DNA of 64,000 nt from Scilla litardierei (Eukaryota > Streptophyta > Magnoliopsida > Asparagales > Asparagaceae): assembly GCA_030789695.1 (NCBI GenBank), contig CM061136.1, forward strand, positions 137,342,448 to 137,406,447. Reading direction: 5' to 3'. The number at the start of each line of letters is the position of its first letter. The stretch's first letter is position 1. Shown here piece after piece: positions 45,757-56,909 of the stretch. The translations under genes were made by a program, and so were the position numbers. The notes beneath the pieces are model-generated. The model was given only the letters and a program-made list of their open reading frames with translations. It was not told the DNA's origin and did no database searches.

Positions 45757-47204
45757 ATATGGGTTCGCCCCGGTCTAACCGTCGCCCCGGTCTCACCGAT
45801 GAACGAGGCGTTGTCTCTTTCACGAATGAGTCTCCTTCCATTATGGATATGGTAGGAATGCATCGTAACGGAGAGAATCGCAGTAGTTGTTCTTTTCACG
45901 TTCGGGTCTTCTGTCATTACGGATATGGCAGGAACTCTCCGTGACGGGAAGAACTTACCGTTCATATCACCAAACTCGCGCTCCTCATGGATGCTGAGTA
46001 TCCATTCAATTGAGAATGTGAACTCTCTTCATGTAGAGGTGAAGTTTGCGGCCTTGAAAACACGTTCTCTTCATTTTTTGGCACACGGCCATTGAAGCAA
46101 AACCGTTTTCTCGATGAACGGGTGCTTCATCGGAGAAGACGATGGTGGTTATTCTCAACGGAGAAGATGACAATTTTGGTGCATGATCGCAATGCATCCC
46201 CATCCCCATGCGACGGGGGTTGGCTACGGCCAATAAATTCTACGGCCACCCCTCCGGTGGGGGGTGTGCGGCCAACCCCATGCAAGGGGGTGGCCGGCCA
46301 TGGCCAGATGGGCCATGGCCGGCCATGGCCAAAGGGCCCTGGCCAGGGGGCCCTGGCCAGGCCAGCCTCAGCCAGGGCAGAGGCCCTGGCTGGCGGGAGC
46401 CAAGGCCCCTGGCCGGCCAGGGCAGAGGCCCTGGCCGACCAGTGAGGAACTTTTGGCCGGCATTGGCCGGCCTCGGCCAGCCAAGGGAACTTGGCCATGC
46501 GGTTCGTGTCAGATCCATACGGGACTACGGTGCCGGCGGTTTCGGTCCCGGCCACCTGCATGGCCGGTCCATACGGGACCGACGGGAATTGCATACGGCA
46601 AAACCCCTTACTTTGGGGGATCCGGCCTTGGCACGGCTACGGCTCAATCCCGGCAAATGGCCAAAGATTGCTGTATATTTCGCTAGTATCATAAGGGTAC
46701 TAAGTTGAAATATCGCATTTAGCAAAAATTCTCATATATGGGGAAAGCGCCTGGATCCATACGGGAGCCGGCGACGATGGCTTGCAGAAAAATCCCCTCA
46801 AGGGGGATCCGGCCTTGGCACGGCTACGGCTCATCCCAGCAATGGCCAGGGATTACCGTATATTTAGCTAGTATCATAAGGGTACTAAGTTGAAATATCG
46901 CTTTTTCTTTTGAAAAATACGTTTTCAAAAACGCTTTTCCGCTGTGAAGTACTATAAGAGTACTATCATTTGATAAGTGAGGGGGAAATATTGAAAGTTG
47001 TTCTAGATGGTGATTTGAATCGTAGAGACCTTTTCGATTCTAGAGCAACATCTTCAATATTTTTCGAAAGTAACTTATCAAATATAATAATATCATTCCA
47101 AGTGGGATATTCCAAGTGGGAGTGATATCTATGTATAAGAATTTTATGCAATGATTTTGATCGAACCTTCGGTTTTTGGTCTTTTGCAGCATTTTAAAGT
47201 TAAA
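45757..47204 (+). other. Copia 5' leader with GGCC-rich array and 185 bp duplication
   Basis: About 1.45 kb between primer site and gag start. At 46247-46500 the sequence is built from GGCC words (ATGGCCGGCC, CCTGGCC, GGGCCCTGGCC) with strong self-complementarity. A block containing GGGGGATCCGGCCTTGGC and AGTATCATAAGGGTACTAAG occurs twice, 185 bp apart (46686 and 46871). Open frames across the GC-rich part are composition artefacts. No host gene is recognised. Confidence 0.75.
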
Positions 47205-48653
47205 ATGTCTTCCGCTTCAAAGAATATCGTCGCTGAGTTAAACAGAGGTGAAAAACTCAACGGCGATAATTACAAACTATGGTCCATCAAGATACAATAC
47301 GTTCTAGAGGAGCAAGAAGTGCTCGAAACTCTGAAGAACATAATGATTGAACCCAAGTTGGGCACTACGGCCCAACACAGACGAGACAAGGAAGCTTTTG
47401 ATGCTTGGTCTCGGAAGAACAAGATAGCTCGCATTACGTTATTGTCCAGTATGGCCGATGACATAATGCGCATCTTCCGAGAGCATGACCTAGCCATGGA
47501 CATATGGTCCAAGCTTGAGGAGAAGTTTGGTGGCACATCGGTGTCCAAACTTCGTTCTTTAACTATAAGATTTGATTCATACAAGAAACGTACAGATCAT
47601 TCCATGGGGAAACATCTGCGACATATGGCGAATCTAATCTCAGAGTTAAAGGATGCAGGTCATGTGCTCACTGATGAGCAACAAATCCAAGCAGTCATAC
47701 GTTCCCTACCAAATGGGTGGGACCAAATGAAGATGCATCTCACTCATAATGAGAGCATCAAGACCTTCAGCGATGTTTCTAAGCACCTCGAGTTAGAGGA
47801 AGAGCGGCTTGCGGCTGCCAAGCCAAGTGCAGAAGTGCACATGGTTGCTAGTTCCTCACACGGGGGAAAGAAACGGAAAGATCGTTCGAAGTCTACTAAT
47901 GAACGTAGTAAGCAACCTGAGTCTACCAAGAAACCCAAACATAAGGGTGGGCACAAGAAATGGCACAAGAAGAAAGACTTGAAGAGGATCAAGTGCTTCA
48001 AGTGCAACAAGTTAGGTCATTATGCCCGTTTTTGTACGGATGGAGGTGACAAGGTAACTTGTAATACTAGTTACATATGTGTTTCTAGTTCAATATTTCT
48101 TGTAGAATCTAATCCATTTTGGATAATTGATTCAGGTGCCACCGACCACATAGCAAGGGACAGACGGTCCTTCGTGGAGTATCACCGGATACCCCAAGAA
48201 ACAAAGTGGATCTATGTAGGAAACAACACACGTGTTGAAGTGAAAGGCGTTGGAACTTGCAAGCTAGTCTTGGACAACGGCCACACTATCTTACTACATG
48301 ATTTCCTCTTCGCTCCAGATATTCGAAGGAATATTATATCTGTGGTCGTGTTAATGGGTCTTGGTTATAGCTGGTTCTTTCAAAATCGTAAAGTGGACTT
48401 GTTTTGTAATAATACTCTTATTGGTTTTGGGTATGTATTTAAAGGATTTATTGTATTAAATACAATGTATGACTCTTCATTTTGTAATGAAAATTTTCTT
48501 GTTACAAATTCTTCGACTTATGAGACAGATGTAATTGTTGGCACGCAAGGCTTGGTCACATTGGACCAACGCGTATGGATAGACTTGCCAAACGTGGCCT
48601 TCTGTCCAATGTTTCAAAGGTTGATATGTCGACTTGCGAACATTGCCTTGTAG
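47205..48653 (+). pseudogene. Copia gag and protease
   Basis: The first half of the polyprotein: a UBN2-type gag (KLNGDNYKLWSIKIQYVLEEQEVLET, then LPNGWDQMKMHL), a basic K-rich linker, a zinc knuckle CFKCNKLGHYARFC near residue 265, and protease WIIDSGATDHIARD with the catalytic DSGA. The Met at 47205 (MSSASKN) is chosen over the in-frame Met at 47151 because family members start this way. The frame goes wrong at about 48537, where integrase (WHARLGH) should begin; beyond that the translation is nonsense to 48653. Confidence 0.88.
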
Positions 48654-49567
48654 GAAAATCTTGTCGCAAGCCGTTTGGAACCGACACAAGGGCCGAGGTT
48701 CCATTACAGCTAATCCATTTGGACATATGTGGTCCGATGAATGTCAAGACAAGACACGGGAAGTCCTATTTCATCACTTTTATTGATGATTTCACCCGAT
48801 TCGGTCATATCTATTTGATATCCTGCAAAAGTGAAGCATTAACCTGTTTTAAAAACTATATGAGTTTGGTGGAAAATCAATTAGATAGCAAGATTAAGGT
48901 CTTGCGAACCGATAGGGGAGGTGAATATCAATCAACAAGTTTTAAAGAACTTTGTGATGAAAAAGGCATAGTTCATCAGGTAACTATGCCTTATACTCCG
49001 CAACAAAATGGTGTTGCAGAAAGGAGGAATAGGACTTTAATGGAAATGGTCCGTTCAATGATGGCGCAAGCTAACTTGCCGATCACCTTTTGGGGTGATG
49101 CATTATTGACGTCCACTTTCATTTTAAACCGCGTACCCTCGAAATCAGTTAGCTCCACTCCTTATGAGTTGTGGAACCAAAGGTCTCCTGACTTAAACAT
49201 TTTAAAACCTTGGGGATGTGCATCCTACGCACATATTTCCTCCCATAAGTATGGCAAACTTGGGCCACGGGGAAGGAAATGTATCTTTATACGATACGCA
49301 GAAAACTCCAAAGGTTATGTTTTCATTAGTCAGGAAGACAATGGACGTCTAATTAAATTTGAGTCCATGGATGTTACTTTCTTGGAAAACGAGTTTCCAA
49401 GACAGGGCAAGATAAGTCAGGACTTATCTCTATTTGAGATTAATGATCAAGAAGGATTACCTCATTCGAGTGGGAGAATTCTTGGTGAAGACGAAAATAC
49501 GTTTCAAACTTCACCAATGGATGATACGAATGACGCAAATCCTATTCCATACGGGAATAATGATTAA
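48539..49567 (+). pseudogene. Copia integrase, second reading frame
   Basis: After a frameshift near 48537 the HARLGHIG...CEHC zinc-binding part and the integrase core continue. Catalytic residues are visible as D (LIHLDICGPM), D (LRTDRGGEY) and E (GVAERRNRTL). The core ends FILNRVPSKSV...LKPWGCASYAH. The frame stops at TAA (49565-49567), but the same frame resumes at once with a typical linker and then RT, so this is a nonsense mutation. Integrase would insert the cDNA into host chromatin; here it cannot be made in frame with gag. Confidence 0.9.
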
Positions 49568-50278
49568 AGTGGGAGCATTTCTAACGACATTCCAAGTGGG
49601 AGTGATGTTAGAATTGATCTAAATTCGAGTCAACAAGGACTTGAAGAATCTCAAATACGACGTAGTAGTCGTACAAGGTTGGCTCCTCTAAGATTTGAGG
49701 ATGAATTTCCGCAAACCTTTATGACTTTACTACAAGATGATGACGAGCCTGCTACTTTCAAACAGGCCGTATCATGCCCTGCAAAAGACAAATGGATGGA
49801 AGCGATGAAGGAGGAGTTGGAATCCATGAAAGTTAACCAAGTCTGGGACTTAGTTGACTTACCCAGAGGACGTAGAGCTATTGGGAACAAATGGGTTCTC
49901 AAGATCAAGCATAAGGCTGATGGCTCTATAGACAGATATAAAGCTCGCCTTGTCGTGAAAGGTTTTACGCAACAGGAAGGGATAGACTACGAAGAGACCT
50001 TCTCGCCTGTTGTGCGTTTTACCTCGATTCGCCTGATTCTGGCTATGGTAGCTTGCTTAGACCTCGAATTACATCAGATGGATGTAAAGACTGCCTTTCT
50101 CAATGGAGAATTGGACGAGGAGATCTATATGGAACAACCAACAGGGTTTGTAAAAGAAGGAAACGAACATAAGGTTTGTAAACTTCGTAAGTCTATATAT
50201 GGTCTTAAACAATCCTCGAAGAAATGGTATATACGATTTCAAGAAGTTGTCTTATCAAATGGTTTTTACCATACTTGA
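49568..50278 (+). pseudogene. Copia reverse transcriptase, N-terminal part
   Basis: In the integrase frame beyond the stop: SQIRRSSRTRLAPLRF (linker), WMEAMKEELESMKVNQVWDLVDLP, KARLVVKGFTQQEGIDYEETFSPVVR, HQMDVKTAFLNGELDEEIYMEQP (first catalytic Asp), LRKSIYGLKQSSKKWY. The frame is lost after ...LSNGFYHT near 50278. Confidence 0.9.
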
Positions 50279-50925
50279 TGAAGATAACTATGTATATATC
50301 AAGAGGATCAAAAGCAAGTATGTTATTATGTCTCTATATGTAGATGACATTTTAAATAGCCAGAAATGACAAGGGCTTTGTGATGGATATCAAGGCTTGA
50401 CTTTCATCAGTATTTGAGATGAAAGATATGGAAGAAGCCGCATAAATCCTTAGAAGTTAAGATTTCAAGGAATCATTCGAAGAAACTTCTTTCTCTTTCA
50501 CAAGAGACTTATATAAAGAAAGTTCTAGAACGTTTTAATATGCAGGACTGTAAGTCCATTGATATTTCAATAAGCATATGCGATAATTTATGTCTGAAGA
50601 TGTGTCCTAAGAACCAAATAGTAAAGAAAATTATGGGAAAAGTTCCATATTCCAGTACAGGTGGTAGTCTTATGTACGCTATGATGTGTACAAGACCGGA
50701 CATCTATTTTTGCCGTTGGAATGGTAAGTCATTACCAATCCAATCCAGGGCAAACACACTGGAAAGCGGTTAAGAGAACAAATTTGCAAAAGACCTTGAT
50801 AAGACCAAGAAGGTATACATAAGGTACATATCTACGCATGAGATGATAGCGGATCCGCTTATAAAGGCGATCCCCAGAGATGTGTTTTACAAACACTTAT
50901 CATCTCAAGGATTGCGTAAGAGCTG
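50279..50925 (+). pseudogene. Copia RT end and heavily deleted RNase H
   Basis: SLYVDDIL (about 50330-50355) holds the RT catalytic YVDD, followed by frameshifts. VPYSSTGGSLMYAMMCTRPDI (about 50640-50705) is the block before RNase H. Most of RNase H is missing: the sequence jumps to YISTHEMIADPLIKAIPRDVFYKHLSSQGLRKS (about 50825-50925), the normal C-terminus. So there is an internal deletion of several hundred bases as well as point lesions. Confidence 0.85.
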
Positions 50926-51936
50926 AGTTGTACCAATGTAAATTCCCATGTCTGTAAAAGATCAAATTTAATGAAACAATAAGTTCTTTTCAACATTGCA
51001 TATGACTTTCGTGAAAATGTTTTTGTACATTTTAAATCTCAGCTGATTTTTTAGTATGTCGGACAGATTAAGGTTGGCTCTCTCACATGAGCAACCGCCT
51101 TTATTATATCAGACGGATAAAATAAAGATGAGACCTGTTTGAAGTCAAAATTGTCAGACGGATGATTTAGAGTCATAACTTAAACAAAATGGTCGTATGA
51201 AAGATCTGCATCATATGGATGCTTACAAAAGATCTAATAGGATTCTTAAATCCTATCTGTCTTATGCAGGATGTGGGTCCAGAAGATTATTTGAGTAGTA
51301 AACGGGACTCAAAATCAGACATTATGGTGTCTGATCATCATCCTTACAACATCATTAAGACATACGCTCCCTGGGAAAGGAGTGATGTTGTAATACGTAT
51401 TCATACTACGTATGCATTTGACCATTGGGTTAGAATAGTAATTGTGTTTACTATTATGTGAGACCCATAGACCACATGGGTCTTAACTCGTTACCCTTAT
51501 GGACTCTAATTGGTTCCTTTAGATTTGACTGGGTGATTGCTATCTTAGCATGTTGCTTATGGACTATGGTCAATTCGGTCCGGCGGGGCATGTTAGAAAA
51601 GCAAGTCAAGTCAAGATCGAAATGATCGCAAGAAGAGGAAGATTAATTTCATATTCACATTTGGACTTTAGAGATTCAAAGCTGGCCAGCCAATTATAAT
51701 CCAAATGGGATTCAATTGTTGAATATAAAGTATAAGAAATGTGAAGAAATAATCTAGGGTAAAGCATGCGTTGATCTACTCAACTTTGCACCTCGAGGAG
51801 TGTTGTGTATCTCTAACAAGTGCACAACAGCGGACTCTATGCGCATGACGGTCACACGGCCTATTTCTCGGTATGATAAACAGAAGAGTTAAAGGAAAGA
51901 TGTTTCCTTACAATCCCCTCAAGTGTGAGTGGGAGA
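50926..51936 (+). other. Copia 3' noncoding region and polypurine tract
   Basis: About 1 kb without coding content between the pol C-terminus and the 3' LTR. It ends in GTGAGTGGGAGA (51925-51936), the purine tract priming plus-strand synthesis. Confidence 0.8.
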
Positions 51937-52464
51937 TGTTGGATATGGACGACATGAATACACCCATGAGGGGATGTATGAGGGTATACGGACCTCAGAT
52001 GTCGCGTGCACGAAAGCGTGCACGAAGGGAACCTTTTCTCGTGTGAAAAGGACCACTCGATAAGTGGAAAAAGTCACTTTATAAGTGCATAAAGGCACTC
52101 GATAAGTGAATGAAGAAGAGGATAAGTAAAGGGGCTAATATAGGCTAATAAGCTTATAATTGGTTCTTTCCTATAATAACTACCCCTAAAGCCTATAAAT
52201 AGGACCCAAGGGTATGCCTTTTACACTAACCTAACCATGCCATAAGTTTGCATAAGGCAACTTATGTTCTTCTTCTCCCTTCCATTAAAATCCTCTTCTA
52301 AATAGAGATTTAGGCGGTGAAACTCTGCTTCGATCCTCCGTGACGAAGTACCGACCGTTGTGGCGAATCCGAGGGTGAAGTTCAGAGACTACGGTGCCAC
52401 ATACGCAAGCGTAAGTCTATGTAATTATTCGATCCTAATGTCGCTGTTTTGACAGGATCCTACA
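51937..52464 (+). repeat. 3' LTR of the copia element (528 bp)
   Basis: Uninterrupted partner of the split 5' LTR. It shows the undisturbed target site of the inserted array (GACCACTCGATAAGTGG near 52055). TATA box CCTATAAATAGG near 52192-52203. Confidence 0.95.
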
Positions 52465-52677
52465 TATACAGCACAATAGGCAAACATAATATACTAATAT
52501 ACCAAGAGGGTGCCCACTCATACATGAGTGGGACACAGAGATTTACACATATATATCATGTATATCACCGCATATGCATATACAGCACAATAGGCAAACA
52601 TAATATACTAATATACCAAGAGGGTGCCCACTCATACATGAGTGGGACACGGAGATTTACACATGGATCTATACACA

Positions 52678-52680
<3 letters not shown>
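52465..52680. repeat. 114 bp tandem repeat flanking the copia insertion
   Basis: TATACAGCACAATAGGC begins at 52465 and again at 52579; both units contain the hairpin CCCACTCATACATGAGTGGG. The end of a unit (ATCACCGCATATGCATATAC) is also the left flank of the copia element at 34229-34248, so the element landed at a unit boundary in a pre-existing tandem repeat. Confidence 0.85.

Positions 52681-52681
<1 letters not shown>

Positions 52682-52749
<68 letters not shown>
52682..52749. repeat. (CA)n microsatellite
   Basis: About 68 bp of CA dinucleotide. The poly-His/Thr frame across it is an artefact. Confidence 0.95.
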
Positions 52750-52751
<2 letters not shown>

Positions 52752-52854
52752 CAAACATCTTAATTAATATAAATAGATCTATTATACATATACCATAAGC
52801 ATTATAAAAGAAATGTTGGGCATTACCTAAAATCACTTGCTCATCAGTCTCAGC

Positions 52855-54080
52855 CTATATGGTTGTCATGGGGAATGCCTGACGTCTCGGCTGGTTTTGC
52901 CCCCACTTGCTCAAAAGCCTTCTGTTGTGGAGCCAGAGCTGGTCCACGCTGAGTAGATCCAGAAGGTTCAATAGTTGTCGTCTTGTTGGTGTGGTGAGGG
53001 CATTCTCCGGTAGCTTGTGCAGATGCTTCGTATACTCCTCCTCGCTCTTCAAATGGACCAATATATTATCAATGAATATCACTACAAATTTATCCAGAAA
53101 CTCGTAGAATATGATATTCATGAGATTCATGAATATTACAGGGGCGTTGGTCACACCGAACGGTATGACAACGAACTCGCGGTGTCCATACCTGGTCCAA
53201 AAAGTTGTAGATGTCTTCATCCTTTACCTTCACATGCTGGTATCCACTCCTGAGATCCAACTTTGATAAAACTCGTGATCCACCGAGTTGATCAAAGATG
53301 TCATTGATGCGAGAAAACGGGTACTTATTCTTCTTCGTGACTTCATTCAGCTCCCGATAATCCACTCACATCCTTCTTGATCCGTCATTCTTCTTGACCA
53401 ACAGAACGTATGCACCACAGGAAGATACATTGGGATGGATGAATCCTTTCTGTAGCAGGTTGTCCAATTGCTTCTATAGCTCTTTAAGTTCTGTAGGAGC
53501 CATATGGTAAGGCACCTTCGAGGTTGGTTGAGTATCCGATGCAAGGTCGATGCTGAATTCCAGAGCTCGATCAAGCGGCAATCCAGAAATATCCTCCGAA
53601 AATACTTCTTCAATGTATCGAACCACTACAGGCTTCTCAGGTTCGACTTGCATGGATGCGACGATCACTTTGTTCCGTTGGGCCCAAAATTTGATAGGTC
53701 TGATCGAACGACTTCTATTGATGAATTCGAACACCGGATGGTCGGGGATATCAAATACTACTTTCTTCTTGTGACAGTCGATAGTAACATAGAAGATTCC
53801 AAACCGATCCATGCCGAAAATAGCATCAAAGTTAGGCGTATCCAGGACCATGAAGTCTGCATATAGCTCATGTCCACAAATCACTAAAGGACATGATTTG
53901 CATCCCAAGAAAACACTCACCACGCCACTCCCAGTAGTGAAATTCCATCATTTGGAAAGTGGGTAGGTGGGAATCCAGTGTCTGACCACGAATTTTCGAG
54001 ATAAGATACACAATGAAGCTCCGGTATCAAACAAGGTCAGGGCTGGGTGTGAAGCCACTAAGATGACACCTAAGGTGATA
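52855..54080 (-). pseudogene. Ty3/gypsy chromovirus-like protease and RT fragment
   Basis: On the minus strand: protease (LFDTGASLCILSRKFV near 54040, catalytic DTGA kept), then GCKSCPLVICGHELYADFMVLDTPNFDAIFGMD and the linker to RT (53923-53474). RT follows with frameshifts: [16 protein letters not shown] (53365 on), [11 protein letters not shown], then in another frame [12 protein letters not shown] and [19 protein letters not shown] (53220-53010). The catalytic pair FIDD has become FIDN. The fragment ends near 52900; RNase H, integrase and all of gag are missing. It is the probable internal remnant of the element whose 5' LTR is 54297-56909, with gag lost by deletion. Confidence 0.85.
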
Positions 54081-55085
54081 ATAACTAAATCTTAGCCATG
54101 GTGTCTAACTAACAAGCATAGGTGTCTAACTAAATCTTCCTACAATCCTGGTGTTGGGTCTCCCTGCCATGCTGAGACAAGAAACTCGGGTAAATTTTGT
54201 GTACGAGATAAATCTAGACGTTTTGGCTAATGATACTATTTCTATTATTCTGAAGTTTTACATAATACACGACCTGCATGGGCCACCACAAAAACATGTC
54301 ACGTCCCGCTTTCCATTATACTTGGAAGCTAGGACGTGAGCGGGTCCGCATGGGCTGAAGCGGTGAAGCTCAAACCCAATAAGCGTCTGTGAATAAAACC
54401 ATATGCAGAAACTTGCATGTATTTCAGAAACAACAGAATAACTTAGAATTTTACAAGCCAACATCCAGAAAGTGTTACACAAAATTAACAAGGCCCAACA
54501 TGGCCAATCAAATAACAGAGTTCTACAAGGATAATGGGTACACACCCTACAAAAATGCATTACGAAACATGCTAAGCAGCAGCAGGTGAAGCTCCGCAAC
54601 TAGTCTTCATTAGGGAGAACTCCTGGATCAGCGCACTCCTGGTCCAGTGGGTTAGTCTCCTCAATCAGCTCGTCCTCTAGAGAACCTGTCTCGTGACCTG
54701 ACCTACATTTCAAACAACATAGAAATGTATATCAGCAAGGGTCCTTGGCAAGCAAAAAATGAGAGTGGGACACTTGGCAAGGTTTTCGAAATAGTTTTCA
54801 TGGTAGTTAAAGCAATATGGATAATGAAACAATTACAATTTCTAAGCAGTTTGAACAGGAAATAACTTTAGCATGGCAGTTCTAGTATAAGTGAAAGCAG
54901 TAACAGTTTTACATGTCATACATTTTAAGATAACAGTTTTCAAGCTATTCTTGAGTGTATCTAACTAGTGACTAAGGTCCACGTCGTTAGGCAGATAGCA
55001 AGTGAATCTACCTTCTCGTGCCCTCAAAAGTGACCCGTTTACTTCTAACTAGTGCATGCGAACCCAATCCCACCCACGTGTAATG

Positions 55086-55245
55086 TTCTGGACAACGAGC
55101 CAGAATTATACAAACCATCCATCAAGTTCTATGATACTTTTCTGGACAATGAGCCAGAATCAGCTAAACCGGCCATCAAGTCCTATGATTCTTTTTCTGG
55201 ACCACGAGCCAGATTCAGCCAAACCGGCCATCAAGTTCTATGATT
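55086..55245. repeat. Three tandem copies of a 54-55 bp unit inside the long LTR
   Basis: Units start TTCTGGACNANGAGCCAGA at 55086, 55140 and 55195 and end in ATCAAGTYCTATGAT. Confidence 0.88.
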
Positions 55246-55650
55246 TTCAATTGGTTCATGTATCCATCAGAGTTTTGCATTTCATATTGTTACAAGACAT
55301 GGAATGTTAATATATGAGTTCGCATGGTGTAAAAACATGATATAATAGCAATATCAGCATTTTCTCAATTTAAACAATTAAATGCAACGATATTTAAAAA
55401 CATGTAAAAATGCACGCTTGCCTGATTTAAGCGATTTTAGTGTCCACGTAGGAATGGTGCGAATATTTCTGCACCAAAGGATTTATGATATTAAGTTAAA
55501 ATTCTTTAACTCATTAAAATATTATTTGATCTAACTCATATTAATATACCTATATAAACCCACCCACACACACACTACCTTATATATATACACACATATA
55601 TTGTTTATATATACTTTATATATATACAGTAACTTAACATATCTAATGTA

Positions 55651-55651
55651 C

Positions 55652-55699
<48 letters not shown>
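55651..55699. repeat. (TG)n(TA)n microsatellite
   Basis: TG repeats pass into about 38 bp of TA repeats within AT-rich LTR sequence. Confidence 0.92.
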
Positions 55700-55704
<5 letters not shown>

Positions 55705-56909
55705 AACTACCATATGAATAATATACTAACATATTTATAAATTTACTATATATAAAAGAACACTCACACTTTTAGGGTTTTGTTCTCCTATGTGTTTGCA
55801 GGTGGATGATGGCCACGGAAACTTCGGATTGGTTAGCGACTATGGCAACGAAGCTGCAGGCGGTGGTGACGGTGGCAGCAGCGTGCTGGCAAGGTGGTGG
55901 TCGGAGGAGGGAGTGCGACGGCGGGAAAGGGAAGAGAGTTGGGGTTTGCGGTGTGTTGCTGGTGGAGGGAAGAGGATATAGGAGGGAGGGGTCATCGAAG
56001 GTCGTGGAGGGGCTGGTGTGGGGGTTCGAGTTCTTTGGGCTGAGGTGGCGGTGTTTCAGGCGTGCGATGGTTGCTGGTAAGTAGGAGGTGGCGCTGGATG
56101 ATAGTGGTGAGTTGAGTGAGGGTCGGGAAGCTACGGGAGGAAGGAGGAGGAGGGGCTGTCGGAGGGTGTGTGGTGCGGGGTTGTCCCAGGCAGAAGGAGG
56201 GTCGCGGGGAGGAGAAGGAGGTGATGTGGTGGGCTAGGGTGCTGGTGTGGTGGTGGAGAGAAGCTGGCAGGATGCAGGAGGTTGTGGCGCGGGGATCTAC
56301 AGGCGGCGGTGGTGGTGTGGCTGGTGGTTGTGGATCGTGGAAGGAGGAGGTTTGAGTCGGAGCTGTATGTGGGAGCGGCGGCGACGTGGGGACCGTCGGA
56401 GATAGTGTGGGGGTCGTCGGAGAGAGTGACAGTGAGAAGGGGAGGATGGAGGCTGTGTGGGTGAGGGTTTTGTGTGCATGGGTTGTGAGAGGGAGAGGGT
56501 TTGCCTAGGGTTTTAGTTTAGGGAGGGGTGGTGTGCGTGAGTGGTAAGTATGGTAGGGTTTGGGTTTTAATAGTTTTAATGTTTTCATTTGACTTTGTTT
56601 GTTTTGGTTGGTGTTGATGCTAAAAAGAAAAGGAAGGAATAAAATGTAATTGCAATTATAAAGGTATGGATTTATTGTCCTTAAGATATGGTAAAAGTCT
56701 CCTCTAGCTTATATGGTAAGTGAATTCAAATTTGAATTCAAAATAAAATTCAAATACATATATATATCTTTGATTATAATTAATAGGGTTTAAAAAATAA
56801 TATGAGCTATAGAAGTAATAAATAAAATCATAAGTCAATTATTAAAAAATAATTCAATATATCAATAAAATACGTACGAAATATGTACTGATAAATACTG
56901 GCCGTTACA

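Larger units (their letters stand above)
34249..52464 (+). mobile_element. Ty1/copia element with 528 bp LTRs, target duplication TATAC, 5' LTR split by a 10.96 kb insertion
   Basis: Outer ends are TGTTGGATATGG (34249) and GATCCTACA (52464), flanked by TATAC at 34244-34248 and 52465-52469. The 5' LTR is 34249-34372 plus 45339-45742 (124 + 404 = 528 bp). The 3' LTR is 51937-52464 (528 bp). By eye they differ at roughly 8-10 positions. Between lie a tRNA-iMet primer site, a long leader, a frameshifted gag-pol and a purine tract (GTGAGTGGGAGA) before the 3' LTR. The element is complete in outline but its coding region is broken. Confidence 0.95.
54297..56909 (-). repeat. Long LTR (2.6 kb), 5' LTR of the minus-strand chromovirus-like element
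   Basis: Plus-strand ends TGTCACGTCCCGC (54297) and CCGTTACA (56909). Orientation is taken from the minus-strand 5' untranslated-like stretch near 56500 (AAACCCTCTCCCTCTC...), the minus-strand pol next to it, and the sequence just inside it (GGTGGCCCATGCAGGTC, minus strand 54286-54270), which is shared with the LTR at 57925-60454. It contains a 54-55 bp tandem repeat (55086-55245) and microsatellites. The GC-rich open frames at 55800-56480 show no recognisable protein. Confidence 0.7.

Noticed and set aside
46092..46708. Overlapping 117-166 codon frames on both strands
   Set aside because: All follow from the GGCC-word array, which lacks stop codons in most frames.
45743..47204. Captured host gene in the copia leader
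   Set aside because: No frame of plausible composition, no splice-like structure and no recognisable protein; only simple GGCC words and a duplication.
52449..52763. Open frame with a long His-Thr repeat
   Set aside because: It is only a translation of the 114 bp tandem repeat and the (CA)n microsatellite.
55800..56480. GC-rich overlapping frames on both strands resembling a possible gene
   Set aside because: They lie inside a long LTR in its leader region, have Gly/Arg/Val-rich or Pro/Ser-rich composition and no recognisable domain.
54297..56909. Solo LTR with target duplication
   Set aside because: The 5 bp flanks differ (AAACA versus AATAC) and matching-orientation pol with a family-specific junction lies beside it, so a truncated element fits better.
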